A stretch of 64,000 bases of DNA from Streptomyces sp. 2131.1 (GCF_900105515.1 NZ_FNSY01000001.1:5196001-5260000); one strand, 5' to 3'. Positions 9,342-17,543 are shown, counted from the first letter of the stretch. Numbers and translations: made by a program. The notes: generated by a model from the letters alone, not told the origin.

Positions 9342-10121
9342 TCAGCCCAGCGCCAGGCAGACCAGCGCCGCCGTCGCGGCCGTCTCCGCCAGGGCCCCGA
9401 AGACGTCCCCGGTCACCCCGCCGAACCGCCGCACGCAGTGCCGCAGCAGCAGTTCGGCCACCACCAGGGCCACCAGGACCGCCAGGCCGTGGCGCAGCGC
9501 CCCGTACCCGCCGAACAGCGCCCCCGCGCCCGCGCAGGCGGCCACCACCACGAGCGAGACGGCCGCCGCCCCGGCCACCGGGACCGTGGAGGCGACGGCC
9601 GCGCCCAGGCCCTCCGGCCGGGCCGCCGGGACGCCGCGCCGGGAGGCCAGGGTCAGCGCGAGCCGGGCGACGACGGCGGAGACGACGGCCGCCGCCGCGC
9701 CGTGCGCCCAGTCCTGCGCGTACAGCTGCTGAAGGACCGCCACCTGGGCCAGCAGGACGAACAGCAGGGTGATCACGCCGAAGGGGCCGATGTCCGACTG
9801 TTTCATGATGCGCAGCGCTTCGTCGGCCGGTCTGCCGCTGCCCAGGCCGTCGGCGGTGTCCGCGAGACCGTCGAGGTGGAGCCCCCGGGTGAGGACGGCG
9901 GGCACCGCGGCGGAGACGACCGCGGCGAGCAGCGGGCCCGCACCGGCCCACAGCAGCAGGCTGCCGGGGAGCGCCGCGAGCACCCCGACGACGAGTCCGG
10001 CCAGCGGCGCGCACAGCATCCCGGCGCGGGCGGCCCCCCGGTCCCAGCGGGTGACGCGGACGGGGAGCACGGTCAGGGTGCCGAAGGCGAAACGCAGGCC
10101 GTGGCTGTTCAGGGAGGTCAC
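9342..10121 (-). CDS. cobS: Adenosylcobinamide-GDP ribazoletransferase (cobalamin synthase)
   Basis: 259-residue integral membrane enzyme that joins adenosylcobinamide-GDP to alpha-ribazole, the last joining step of the B12 nucleotide loop. It is very hydrophobic, with several membrane helices. The family signature is LHLDGLADTADGLGSGRPADEALRIMKQSDIGPFGV, whose acidic residues bind Mg2+. Length is typical. The start is a GTG at 10119-10121 without an obvious ribosome site. cobT and the cobU-type gene lie 3.5-6 kb away on the same strand, so the lower-ligand pathway is grouped here although unrelated membrane genes intervene. Confidence 0.95.
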   Translation of the reverse strand: MTSLNSHGLRFAFGTLTVLPVRVTRWDRGAARAGMLCAPLAGLVVGVLAALPGSLLLWAGAGPLLAAVVSAAVPAVLTRGLHLDGLADTADGLGSGRPADEALRIMKQSDIGPFGVITLLFVLLAQVAVLQQLYAQDWAHGAAAAVVSAVVARLALTLASRRGVPAARPEGLGAAVASTVPVAGAAAVSLVVVAACAGAGALFGGYGALRHGLAVLVALVVAELLLRHCVRRFGGVTGDVFGALAETAATAALVCLALG

Positions 10122-10208
10122 GGCGCGCAGGCTAATCGGTGGGGGCGGCCGCTAGATTGTCCGAATGCCGCATAACGGGGCACAGGCGGACGAGTGGGAG
10201 TGCGTGGC

Positions 10209-10970
10209 ATGGGTCACTGGTTCAATCAGAACTTCGTGGAGCCGGGCAAGCTGCCCCTGCTTCTGGCCCTGACCGCCTTCGTGCTGACGTTCGCGATCAC
10301 CCGGCTCATCACCCGGATGATCCGGGCCGGGAAGGGGCCGTTCCGCAACATCACGCCCGGCGGCGTCCACATCCACCACGTGGTGCCCGGCGTGGTGCTG
10401 AGCGTCGTCGGCGGATTCGGAGCGGTGGCGAGCGGGCGGCACGGGGTCACGGCCGGGATCTGCGCGGTCGTCTTCGGCGTCGGCGCGGGCCTCGTGCTCG
10501 ACGAGTTCGCCCTGATCCTCTACCTGGACGACGTGTACTGGACCGAGGAGGGGCGCCGGAGCGTGGAGGTCGTCGTGCTCACGGCGGCCCTGGTGCTGCT
10601 GGTGCTCGGCGGATTCTCCCCGCTGGGCGTGAACGACCTGAGCGACGATCAGGAGCAGGGCCGGCTCGGGGCCGTGCTCACCGTCGTCATCAACTTCTGC
10701 TTCGTGCTCATCACCCTGTTCAAGGGCAAGGCGCGGATGGCGGTGGTCGGCACACTGGTCCCGTTCGTGGCGCTGGTCGGGGCGGTACGGCTGGCCCGGC
10801 CGACCTCGCTGTGGGCGCGGCGGTTCTACCGCAACCGGCACCGGGCCCGCTCCCGCGCGGTGCTGCGGGCCTACCACCACGACGTCCGCTGGGCCGGCCC
10901 GCGCCGCAGGTTTCAGGACCTGATCGGCGGGGCCCCGGACCGGTCCCCCCTCCCGCCCTCCAAGCCCTGA
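10209..10970 (+). CDS. Conserved actinobacterial integral membrane protein of unknown function
   Basis: About 253 residues with roughly five to six membrane segments: near 10-30, 50-75, 80-100, 115-135, 150-170 and 180-200. Notable motifs are FRNITPGGVHIHHVVPGVVL, a histidine cluster at a membrane edge, and LDEFALILYLDDVYWTEEGRRS, an acidic loop. The C-terminus is rich in Arg and lies in the cytoplasm by the positive-inside rule. I prefer the ATG at 10209, 8 nt after GGGAG; a GTG at 10194 would add five residues. The gene converges with the next one and their 3' ends overlap by 58 bp. I do not recognise a biochemical function. Confidence 0.8.
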   Translation: MGHWFNQNFVEPGKLPLLLALTAFVLTFAITRLITRMIRAGKGPFRNITPGGVHIHHVVPGVVLSVVGGFGAVASGRHGVTAGICAVVFGVGAGLVLDEFALILYLDDVYWTEEGRRSVEVVVLTAALVLLVLGGFSPLGVNDLSDDQEQGRLGAVLTVVINFCFVLITLFKGKARMAVVGTLVPFVALVGAVRLARPTSLWARRFYRNRHRARSRAVLRAYHHDVRWAGPRRRFQDLIGGAPDRSPLPPSKP

Positions 10971-11623
10971 CGGCCCCTCAACGCCCGTGAGGTGCACAGA
11001 AGAAGTGCCACAGCGACTGCCGCCAGGTGCTCCCGGCCCGCCAGGTTGTCCTCGAACACGGCCTCGGCCACCATCGCCGCGATCACCAGCGCCCCGGTGA
11101 ACCTGGCCCCGTACGCGCAGCAGACGCAGACCGCCAGCGCCACCACCGCCGCCGACGGGCCGGTGTCCACGAGCCGCGCGTCCGACGCGGGCAGCCCGAG
11201 GAACGCCTCCGGCCCGGCCGCGATACCGATCCGCGCGTACAGCGTCCCGGCCAGCGTCGCCGCGTACGCGATCAGCAGCGTCCGCCACCGGCCGAGGCAG
11301 ATCTCCGCCGCCCCGAACACCACCAGCATCTGCACCAACGCGCCCCACACCGGCAGGTCCAGCGCGGGTACGAACAGCGACAACGGGGTACGCAGCAGGG
11401 CCACCCCGAGCGGATCGTCCGCCCGGACCGCGCCGAGCGTCTGCACCGGCCCGTAGCCCCGGGGCCGGTTCTGCACCACCTGGAGCAGCGCAGTCAGGGC
11501 CACCGACGCCAGGGTCAGGGGCACGGCCCGCGGTCCTCGGGCGGCGAGCCGCGCCCGTACGGCCGAGCAGAGCGGGCCCCACTCCCGGCGGGCCGCCCGG
11601 CCCGGGGCGCGTACGGCTCTCAT
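10913..11623 (-). CDS. Rhomboid-like integral membrane protein, translationally coupled to the MprF-like gene
   Basis: 236-residue membrane protein with about six hydrophobic segments between residues 30 and 215. The pattern PLGVALLRTPLSLFVPALDLPVWGALVQMLVVFGAAEICLGRWRT followed by small-residue helices resembles inactive rhomboid-type folds. I see no GxSG serine, so protease activity is unlikely. The ATG at 11621-11623 overlaps the stop of the upstream DUF2156 gene in an ATGA arrangement, so it probably works with that protein. The 3' end overlaps the convergent membrane gene by 58 bp. Function unknown. Confidence 0.75.
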   Translation of the reverse strand: MRAVRAPGRAARREWGPLCSAVRARLAARGPRAVPLTLASVALTALLQVVQNRPRGYGPVQTLGAVRADDPLGVALLRTPLSLFVPALDLPVWGALVQMLVVFGAAEICLGRWRTLLIAYAATLAGTLYARIGIAAGPEAFLGLPASDARLVDTGPSAAVVALAVCVCCAYGARFTGALVIAAMVAEAVFEDNLAGREHLAAVAVALLLCTSRALRGRQGLEGGRGDRSGAPPIRS

Positions 11624-13431
11624 CCACGCGGTCCGGGCGGGAGGGCGCGGGTCCGGGCCAGCCGGGAGCGGTGCAGCCACTTGGGCAGGCCCGGGGCCTC
11701 CAGAAACCCTTCGGCGCGGCCGGCCGCGACACCGATGCGCAACAGGTCGGCGCTCTTCTCGAAGAGCAGGAACCGGGGCTCCCAGATCGGGCGGTACTTG
11801 GCGTTGGCGCGGTACAGCGACTCGATCTGCCACCACCGCGAGAAGAAGCTGAGCAGCGACCGCCACATCCGGAGCACCGGACCGGCGCCCAGCCGCGACC
11901 CGCGCTCGAAGACCGAACGGAACATCGCGAAGTTCAGCGACACCTGCTTCACACCCAGCTTCCCGGCCCGCTGGAGGAGTTCGATGACCATGAACTCCAT
12001 CAGCCCGTTCTCGGCATCCCGGTCACGGCGCATCAGGTCCAGCGAGAGGCCGTTCGGGCCCCACGGCACGAAGCTCAGCAGGGCCCGCAGCTCGCCCGGC
12101 GCACCGTCACCGGACGGGGCGTCACGGCACTCCAGCATCAAGCACTGCCCGTCGGCCGGGTCGCCGAGCCGGCCCAGCGCCATCGAGAAGCCGCGTTCGG
12201 TCACCCCGTCCCGCCAGTCGTCCGCGCGGCGCACCAGCTCCGCCATCTCGGCCTCCGGGATCTCCGCGTGCCGGCGCACCGTCACCTCGTAACCCGCCCG
12301 CCGCACCCGGTTGTACGCCTGGCGCACGGTCCGCATCGCACGGCCCTCCAGGGTGAACTCGGCCGTCTCCACGATGGCCTCGTCGCCCAGTTCCAGGGCG
12401 TCCAGGCCGTGCCGGGCGTAGACCGTGCCGGCCTCCTCGCTCGCGCCCATCACCGCCGGGATCCAGCCGTGTTCGCGGGCCTCGGCCAGCCACGGCGCGA
12501 TCGCGCCCGGCCAGGCCTCCGGGTCCCCGATCGGGTCACCGGACGCCAGCGACACCCCGCCGACGACCCGGTAGGCGACTGCCGCCTTGCGGGTGGGCGA
12601 CCAGACCGCGCTCTTCTCACGGCGCAGCGCGAAGTAGCCCAGCGAGTCCCGTTCGCCGTGCTTGTCGAGCAGCGCCCGCAACGCCTCCTCGTCCTGCGGG
12701 GCGATCGGGTCGACCGCGCGCCGCGAGCGGAAGGCGGCCCAGACGACCGCGACGAGCAGCAGCGTGGACAGGACGTTGATGACGACGTTCACCCAGCCGG
12801 GCGCGGTGATCCCGGGGAAGCGGTAGTCGCTCGCCGCGACGGACACCAGCCGCAGCGCGCCGTAGCCCCAGCGGTCCAGGAACGTGGAGCGGTAGTCGTC
12901 CTGCGCGGTGTTGGTGACCGTGACCAGGCCCGCCGCGATCAGCGAGGTGACCAGCAGCCCGCCGACGGCCACCAGCGCCGCCAGCCTCGGGTTGGAGCGG
13001 TCGCCCTTCGCGTAGAACTCGCGCCGGCCCAGAACCAGCGCGACCACGAAGGCCGCGCTCAGCGCCAGCGAGATCCAGTTCTGCGCGTAGCCGCGGACCT
13101 CCGGGAAGCCGAACACGGCGGCGAGCAGCAGCAGCGTCAGCCCGCTGAGGACCATGTTGACGATCCACGCGGCCCGCTTGCGCCGGCGCATCGTCACGGC
13201 GAGGAAGAGCGCGACCACCCCGGAGGAGAAGCCCGCCGTCAGCAGATACGGGGTGAAGTAGTCGTCCGTGTTGTGGCGGCGCAGGTCTTGGCCGAAGGTG
13301 ACCCAGACGGCGCTCAGGAAGTTCAGGAACGACACCACGCGCAGGTACCAGATGGTGAACGCCGCCCCGCGGCGTGAGCTCGGGGTGCCGGTCCGGCGGA
13401 CGGCGTCCTTTCCGGATTCCTCGGCGGCCAT
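11620..13431 (-). CDS. MprF/LysX-type membrane protein with DUF2156 (phosphatidylglycerol lysyltransferase-like) domain
   Basis: 603 residues. The N-terminal third has about six membrane helices (near 30-50, 60-80, 90-110, 115-135, 150-170, 215-235). The C-terminal part from about 245 is the DUF2156 aminoacyl-transferase fold: ALLDKHGERDSLGYFALRREKSAVWSPTRKAAVAYRVVGG, LASGDPIGDP, RAMRTVRQAYNRVRRAGY, and WGPNGLSLDLMRRDRDAENGLMEFMV. MprF and mycobacterial LysX use this fold to add lysine to phosphatidylglycerol. The lysyl-tRNA synthetase domain of LysX is absent, so the amino acid donor and product are uncertain. The ATG at 13431 follows GGAGAGG; the longer start at 13446 is less likely. It is the first gene of a two-gene operon. 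Confidence 0.85.
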   Translation of the reverse strand: MAAEESGKDAVRRTGTPSSRRGAAFTIWYLRVVSFLNFLSAVWVTFGQDLRRHNTDDYFTPYLLTAGFSSGVVALFLAVTMRRRKRAAWIVNMVLSGLTLLLLAAVFGFPEVRGYAQNWISLALSAAFVVALVLGRREFYAKGDRSNPRLAALVAVGGLLVTSLIAAGLVTVTNTAQDDYRSTFLDRWGYGALRLVSVAASDYRFPGITAPGWVNVVINVLSTLLLVAVVWAAFRSRRAVDPIAPQDEEALRALLDKHGERDSLGYFALRREKSAVWSPTRKAAVAYRVVGGVSLASGDPIGDPEAWPGAIAPWLAEAREHGWIPAVMGASEEAGTVYARHGLDALELGDEAIVETAEFTLEGRAMRTVRQAYNRVRRAGYEVTVRRHAEIPEAEMAELVRRADDWRDGVTERGFSMALGRLGDPADGQCLMLECRDAPSGDGAPGELRALLSFVPWGPNGLSLDLMRRDRDAENGLMEFMVIELLQRAGKLGVKQVSLNFAMFRSVFERGSRLGAGPVLRMWRSLLSFFSRWWQIESLYRANAKYRPIWEPRFLLFEKSADLLRIGVAAGRAEGFLEAPGLPKWLHRSRLARTRALPPGPRG

Positions 13432-13485
13432 TCGGACCTCTCCCATGAAAAGCGATCATATGGGGCATCGCGCTGCATGAGGGGG

Positions 13486-13519
13486 CGCTCCGCGGCCGGT
13501 GTCGGACGGCCGCGGAGCG
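13486..13519 (-). terminator. Terminator downstream of cobT
   Basis: Perfect 13-bp arms (13486-13498 and 13507-13519, core CGCTCCGCGGCCG) enclose an 8-nt loop, starting 10 bp after the cobT stop codon. Confidence 0.75.
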
Positions 13520-13528
13520 GTGCCGCGA

Positions 13529-14641
13529 TCAGTCAGTTTCGTCGTCCGTCGCGTCGTCCGTCGCGTCGTCCTTCTCGTCGTCCGGGCCGACCTCTTCCGC
13601 CTCGGGCTCGCGCTCGGGCAGCTCCGCCACGAGCGCGGCGGCGGCCTGGACGAAGGGAAGGGCGAGCAGCGCCCCGCACCCCTCGCCCACGATGACGCCG
13701 TGGTCGAGCACGGGGTTGAGCGCCATCCGGTCGAGCGCCTTGGCCTGCGCCGGCTCACCGCTCAGCTGACCCGCCAGCCACCAGTCCGGCGCCCGGAACG
13801 CGGCCCGCTGGCCGACCAGCGCCGCCGCCGCGCCCACCACGCCGTCCAGGACCACGGGCAGCCGGCGCACCGCGCACTGGAGCAGGAAGCCCGTCATCGC
13901 CGCCAGATCCGCGCCGCCCACCGTCGCCAGCAGCTCCAGCTGGTCGCCCAGCACCGGCCGGGCCCGGCGCAGCGCGTCGCGGATCGCCGCGCACTTGCGC
14001 ATCCACGCCAGGTCGTCGATCCCCGCACCGCCGCGCCCGGTCACCACCGAGGCGTCCGTGCCGCAGAGCGCCGCGATCAGCGTGGCCGCCGCCGTCGTAC
14101 CGCCCACGCTCAGGTCGCCGAGTACCACCAGGTCGGTGCCCGAGTCGGCCTCCTCGTCGGCCACCGCGATCCCGAGCCGCACCGCGGCCTCGGCTTCCTC
14201 GGCCGTCAGCGCGTCCTCGACGTCGATACGCCCGCTGCCGCGCCGGACCCGAGTCCGCACGACGGCCTCCGGCAGCAACTCCGGGTCGCAGTCGAGGCCG
14301 GCGTCGACGATCCGTACCGGCACGGAGAAGCGACGGGCCAGGACCGCCAGCGGGCTCGCCCCCTCCAGCGTGGCCCGGACCAGTTCGTGCGCGGTACCGG
14401 GAGTCCGGCCGGACACATCGAGCGCGGCCACCCCGTGGTCGCCCGCGAACAGCACCACGCGCGGCTGCTCGATCGGCCGCACCGGCGACGCCTGCTGAGC
14501 GGACGACAGCCACTCGCCCAGCTCGTCCAGGCGCCCGAGAGCACCCGGGGGCACGCGCAGCCGCTCCCGGCGTTCCTCGGCGTCGCGCCGGACACCCCCG
14601 TCGGGGCGTTCGATCAGGTCGGAGAAGTCGTCCAGATTCAC
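13529..14641 (-). CDS. cobT: Nicotinate-nucleotide--dimethylbenzimidazole phosphoribosyltransferase
   Basis: 370-residue enzyme that activates the cobalamin lower ligand by moving phosphoribose from nicotinate mononucleotide to dimethylbenzimidazole. Family motifs run in order: PPGALGRLDELGEWL, VLFAGDHGVAA, the glycine-rich GDLSVGGTTAAATLIAALC, ATVGGADLAAMTGFLLQCA, VLDGVVGAAAALVG, and MALNPVLDHGVIVGEGCGALLALPFVQAAA, which contains the catalytic glutamate. The C-terminal 30 residues are a low-complexity acidic tail (DDATDDATDDETD) coded by 12-bp repeats and are not part of the conserved fold. The start is a GTG. It heads away from the downstream MprF-like operon and is followed by its own hairpin. 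Confidence 0.95.
   Translation of the reverse strand: MNLDDFSDLIERPDGGVRRDAEERRERLRVPPGALGRLDELGEWLSSAQQASPVRPIEQPRVVLFAGDHGVAALDVSGRTPGTAHELVRATLEGASPLAVLARRFSVPVRIVDAGLDCDPELLPEAVVRTRVRRGSGRIDVEDALTAEEAEAAVRLGIAVADEEADSGTDLVVLGDLSVGGTTAAATLIAALCGTDASVVTGRGGAGIDDLAWMRKCAAIRDALRRARPVLGDQLELLATVGGADLAAMTGFLLQCAVRRLPVVLDGVVGAAAALVGQRAAFRAPDWWLAGQLSGEPAQAKALDRMALNPVLDHGVIVGEGCGALLALPFVQAAAALVAELPEREPEAEEVGPDDEKDDATDDATDDETD
13541..13588. repeat. 12-bp tandem repeat coding the acidic tail of CobT
   Basis: Units of GTCGTCCGTCGC at 13541 and 13553 are identical, and those at 13565 and 13577 are degenerate. The period is a multiple of three, so copy-number change would keep the frame and only lengthen the Asp/Thr tail. 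Confidence 0.75.
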
Positions 14642-14727
14642 GGGGGTCTGCCTCGCGGGTCGATACGTGGAGTGGCCGGGGAGCCCGCCGGCGGGCTCAC
14701 TGCGGAACAGTACCCGCCGCGTTTTCG

Positions 14728-14821
14728 CGCACCGTCCGAAGCGGTGGCACGCCCCGTCAGCCCCGCAGTGGTGGCGCGCCCCTTCAGCCCCGCACCGTCC
14801 GAAGCGGTGGCACGCCCCTCA
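14728..14821. repeat. Degenerate repeats at the 3' end of the cobU-type gene
   Basis: The block GCACCGTCCGAAGCGGTGG plus CACGCCCC occurs at 14728-14755 and 14791-14817, with a partial version between them. TCAGCCCCGCA recurs at 14757, 14784 and 14819. The last of these contains the stop codon of the cobU-type gene, so the downstream region looks like repeated copies of its 3' end. Confidence 0.75.
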
Positions 14822-16021
14822 GCCCCGCAGCGGCAGCACCTGCCCCGCCACCACCAGCAGCACCTGCTCGCACTCCTCGGCCACCGCCGCGTTCAGCCGC
14901 CCCAGCTCGTCGCGGAAGCGGCGGCCGGCCGCGGTCGCCGGCACCACCCCGGAACCGGTCTCGTTGGTCACCAGGACGACCGTGCGCCGCGTCCCGCGTA
15001 CCGCCGCGACCAGCTCCGCGGTCCTCGAGCGCAGGGCCCGCTCGCCACCGTCCGCCCACGTCGCGTCGGACCAGGCGTCCACCCGGTCCATCAGGTCGGT
15101 CAGCCACAGGGACAGGCAGTCGATGAGCAGCGGCGGCCCGTCCGCCGACAGCAGCTCCGCCAGCTCGCACGTCTCCTCGGTGCGCCAGGCGGCCGGCCGG
15201 CGCTCCCGGTGCAGCCCGACCCGGGCCGCCCACTCCGCGTCCCCGTTCCGGGCGCCGCCGGTCGCCACGTACACGACCTCCGGATACGTCTCCAGCCGGC
15301 GTTCCGCCTCGACGGACTTGCCGGAGCGCGCGCCGCCGGTGACCAGGGTGCGCCGGGGGGCCGCGGCCGGGGTGCGGAAGCCGCCGACCGCCAGCGTCGT
15401 GCCGTCCGGCACCGCCCGCGCCCCGGCGGCGGCGAGCCGGCGGTCCAGCTCGGGGCCGGGCGGGGCGTCGTGGTCCAGGTGGACGGCGATCAGCTCGGTG
15501 GCGGGCCCGACCGCCTCGACGGCCCGCAGCCGCGCCACCGCGTCGGGCCGCCCGACGACGTCCCCGGCGACCAGGTCGTAGGGCTGCGCCACCGGGTCCG
15601 TCAGCCCGGCCGGCGCGCCGCCCGGCGGGAGGTAGAGCAGCCGGGCGCCCTCCGGCGAGATCACCTCGTACCCCGTACCCGGCGCGTCCATCGGCACGGC
15701 CCGCACCCGGTGCCCGCTGATCAGCGTCAGCACCCGCCCGTCCGGCACCCGGCCCGCCGGAGGCAGCCCGGCGGGCAGCTCGACCGCAGGCCCGTCGTGC
15801 GGGTGGGTCAGCAGCACCTGCCGTACGCCGGTGAGCGAGCGGCCCGCGCGGGCGGCGGCGAACACCGCCCCCGGCGTCAGGTCGAGCAGCAGCGCGTCGT
15901 CGATCAGGAGGGCGGTCGCGGCCCGGCTGCCGGTACCGCGGGCGAGGGCGCACGCGGCGCAGGGGCAGTCGGGCCGCGGCAGCCCGTCGGGGGCTCCGGT
16001 GCCGAGCAGAGTCAGTTCCAC
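14819..16021 (-). CDS. cobU: Adenosylcobinamide kinase / cobinamide-phosphate guanylyltransferase fused to an N-terminal metallo-beta-lactamase-like domain
   Basis: 400-residue two-domain protein. The C-terminal domain (about 223-400) is CobU/CobP: a P-loop GGARSGKS at 229-236, VVYVATGGARNGDAEWAARVGLHRERRPAAWRTEE, LLIDCLSLWLTDLM and VLVTNETGSGVVP. It phosphorylates adenosylcobinamide and adds GMP. The N-terminal domain (1-215) resembles PhnP-type beta-lactamase folds: MELTLLGTGAPDGLPRPDCPCAACALA with a possible zinc-binding Cys set, LLTHPHDGPA at 71-80, and AVHLDHDAPP at 180-188. The usual HxHxDH is reduced to HPHDGP, so its activity is doubtful. The start is a GTG. With cobS and cobT it completes lower-ligand assembly. 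Confidence 0.9.
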   Translation of the reverse strand: MELTLLGTGAPDGLPRPDCPCAACALARGTGSRAATALLIDDALLLDLTPGAVFAAARAGRSLTGVRQVLLTHPHDGPAVELPAGLPPAGRVPDGRVLTLISGHRVRAVPMDAPGTGYEVISPEGARLLYLPPGGAPAGLTDPVAQPYDLVAGDVVGRPDAVARLRAVEAVGPATELIAVHLDHDAPPGPELDRRLAAAGARAVPDGTTLAVGGFRTPAAAPRRTLVTGGARSGKSVEAERRLETYPEVVYVATGGARNGDAEWAARVGLHRERRPAAWRTEETCELAELLSADGPPLLIDCLSLWLTDLMDRVDAWSDATWADGGERALRSRTAELVAAVRGTRRTVVLVTNETGSGVVPATAAGRRFRDELGRLNAAVAEECEQVLLVVAGQVLPLRG

Positions 16022-16127
16022 GTCCCGATCCTCCCGCGTCGCCGCGCGCGGTGCGCGACGTGGGCTCTCGAAGATCCGCCCCCCAGGCTCTAGGCTGCCG
16101 ACGGGAACGACTTACCGGGAGGCGCAC

Positions 16128-16340
16128 ATGGCGTGGACGTGGCGGTTCGAGAAGTCCGACGGTACGGAGACGGAGCCGGCGCTCCAGCCGGAGGAGTTCA
16201 CGACCCAGGGCGACGCGGAGTCCTGGATCGGTGAGTACTGGAAGGAACTCCTGGACGGTGGGGCGGACCAGGTAACGCTCTTCGACGACGGCACGAAGAT
16301 CTACGGCCCGATGAGCCTTCAGGCGGACGCGGCGGGCTGA
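16128..16340 (+). CDS. Small conserved actinobacterial protein (70 residues)
   Basis: The protein begins MAWTWRFEKSDGTETEPALQ and contains DAESWIGEYWKELLDGGADQVTLFDDGTKIYGPMSLQ. It is acidic and soluble, with a likely beta-alpha-beta fold and no signal peptide. The ATG at 16128 follows GGGAGG with a 6-nt spacer; a much longer frame upstream crosses the start of the divergent cobU-type gene and is not credible. A strong hairpin follows its stop. I recognise it as a family common in Streptomyces, but its function is unknown. Confidence 0.85.
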   Translation: MAWTWRFEKSDGTETEPALQPEEFTTQGDAESWIGEYWKELLDGGADQVTLFDDGTKIYGPMSLQADAAG

Positions 16341-16350
16341 CGGCGTAGGA

Positions 16351-16389
16351 CTGCCGCCGGGTGGGCCCCACGGACCCACCCGGCGGCAG
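16351..16389. terminator. Bidirectional terminator between the small protein and the HtrA-like gene
   Basis: A perfect 15-bp stem (16351-16365 with 16375-16389, core CTGCCGCCGGGTGGG) closes on a 9-nt loop, between two convergent genes. Confidence 0.85.
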
Positions 16390-16398
16390 CCGTCCTCG

Positions 16399-16462
16399 TA
16401 CGCTCAGCTCTCGGCACGCTCAGCTCTCGGTACGTTCAGCTCTCGGTACGTTCAGATCTCGC
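16399..16462. repeat. Four 16-bp tandem repeats across the stop codon of the HtrA-like gene
   Basis: Units start at 16399, 16415, 16431 and 16447 with consensus TACGCTCAGCTCTCGG. The fourth unit contains the real TGA stop; the other three lie downstream of it as non-coding copies. The period is not a multiple of three. Confidence 0.9.
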
Positions 16463-17543
16463 CGAGGGTGACCTCGGCCGTTTTCTGCGAGCTTCCGCGT
16501 GTGTACGTCACCTTCGCCTTCTGGCCCGGCTTGTGGCCGGCCAGCGCCTCGGAGAGCGAGGTGATCGTGGTGACCTTCGTGTCGTCCACCTTCACGATGA
16601 TGTCGCCGGCCCGCAGCCCCGCCTTGTCGGCCGCGCCGCCCTTCTGCGCGCTGACGATCGCGACGCCCGCCGGACGGTAGTCGTCGTTGACGACCGTGCG
16701 GCCGGTGATGTCGAGCGCCGCCCGGCCCGAGTCGGTGACCTTGCCGTTCCTGATGATCTGGTCCGCGACCGTCCGCACCATCGAGGCGGGGATGGCGAAG
16801 CCGATCCCGGGCGCCGCGCTGTCGCCCATCTGGGGGTCGGACGCGGCGAGCGTCGGGATGCCGATGACCTGGCTGTCCAGGTTCACCAGGGCCCCGCCGC
16901 TGTTGCCCGGGTTGATCGCCGCCGAGGTCTGCACCATGTTCGCGATGGTCGCCCCGGTGCCGCCGCCCGAGCGGCTCTCGCTCACGGTCCGGCCGAGCGC
17001 CGAGACGATGCCCTGGGTGACGCTGCTGGACAGTCCCAGCGGCGAACCCATCGCGAGGACGATCTGCCCCACGGCGACCTTCTCGGAGTCACCGAACTTC
17101 GCGGGCCGCAGCCCGTCGGGCACGTCGTCGAGCTTGATGACGGCCAGGTCCTGCTCGGGGTAGGCCGCGACCAGCGAGGCCTTCAGCACCTTCTCGCCGG
17201 TGGCCACCGTGACCTTGAAGGACTTCTCGTCGCCGACGACGTGGGCGTTGGTGACGATGTGACCCTTGGCGTCGTAGACGACACCGGACCCCAGGCTCTC
17301 GGAGGCGTCGATCTGCACGACCGACGGCAGCACGTCGTTGATGGCGGACTGGTATTCGCTCTGCAGGTCACCGGTGGCCTTCGCGACCGGACCGGGCTGC
17401 GCCGAACCGGACGCCGTCGCGTCCGGCCCCGCGGCGGGGGCGTTCGAACCGGAACAACCGCTCACCAGCGCGACCGCGCAGACCCCCGCGGACAGGGGCA
17501 GCAACAGCCGGCGCGCACGGCGGTGGGAGTGAATGGCATCCAT
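16452..17543 (-). CDS. HtrA/DegP-like trypsin-fold serine protease lipoprotein with PDZ domain
   Basis: 363 residues. The signal peptide ends in the lipobox VSGC (C30), followed by a flexible Ala/Pro/Gly linker to about 55. The S1C protease domain (about 65-265) has the full triad: H101 in TNAHVV, D132 in EQDLAVIKL and S215 in NPGNSGGAL. A C-terminal PDZ domain (about 270-360) shows RPAGVAIVSAQKGGAADKAGLRAGDIIVKVDD. It should sit on the outer face of the membrane and degrade or refold damaged exported proteins. The ATG at 17541-17543 has no clear ribosome site, so the mRNA may be leaderless. The 3' end carries the 16-bp repeats. Confidence 0.93.
   Translation of the reverse strand: MDAIHSHRRARRLLLPLSAGVCAVALVSGCSGSNAPAAGPDATASGSAQPGPVAKATGDLQSEYQSAINDVLPSVVQIDASESLGSGVVYDAKGHIVTNAHVVGDEKSFKVTVATGEKVLKASLVAAYPEQDLAVIKLDDVPDGLRPAKFGDSEKVAVGQIVLAMGSPLGLSSSVTQGIVSALGRTVSESRSGGGTGATIANMVQTSAAINPGNSGGALVNLDSQVIGIPTLAASDPQMGDSAAPGIGFAIPASMVRTVADQIIRNGKVTDSGRAALDITGRTVVNDDYRPAGVAIVSAQKGGAADKAGLRAGDIIVKVDDTKVTTITSLSEALAGHKPGQKAKVTYTRGSSQKTAEVTLGEI

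Noticed and set aside
13499-16093. 864-residue plus-strand frame across cobT and the cobU-type gene
   Set aside because: It crosses two real genes, a terminator and repeats without interruption, a result of high GC and scarce stop codons.
15831-16127. Upstream extension of the 70-residue protein
   Set aside because: The longer frame overlaps the divergent cobU-type gene; the ATG at 16128 has a good ribosome site.
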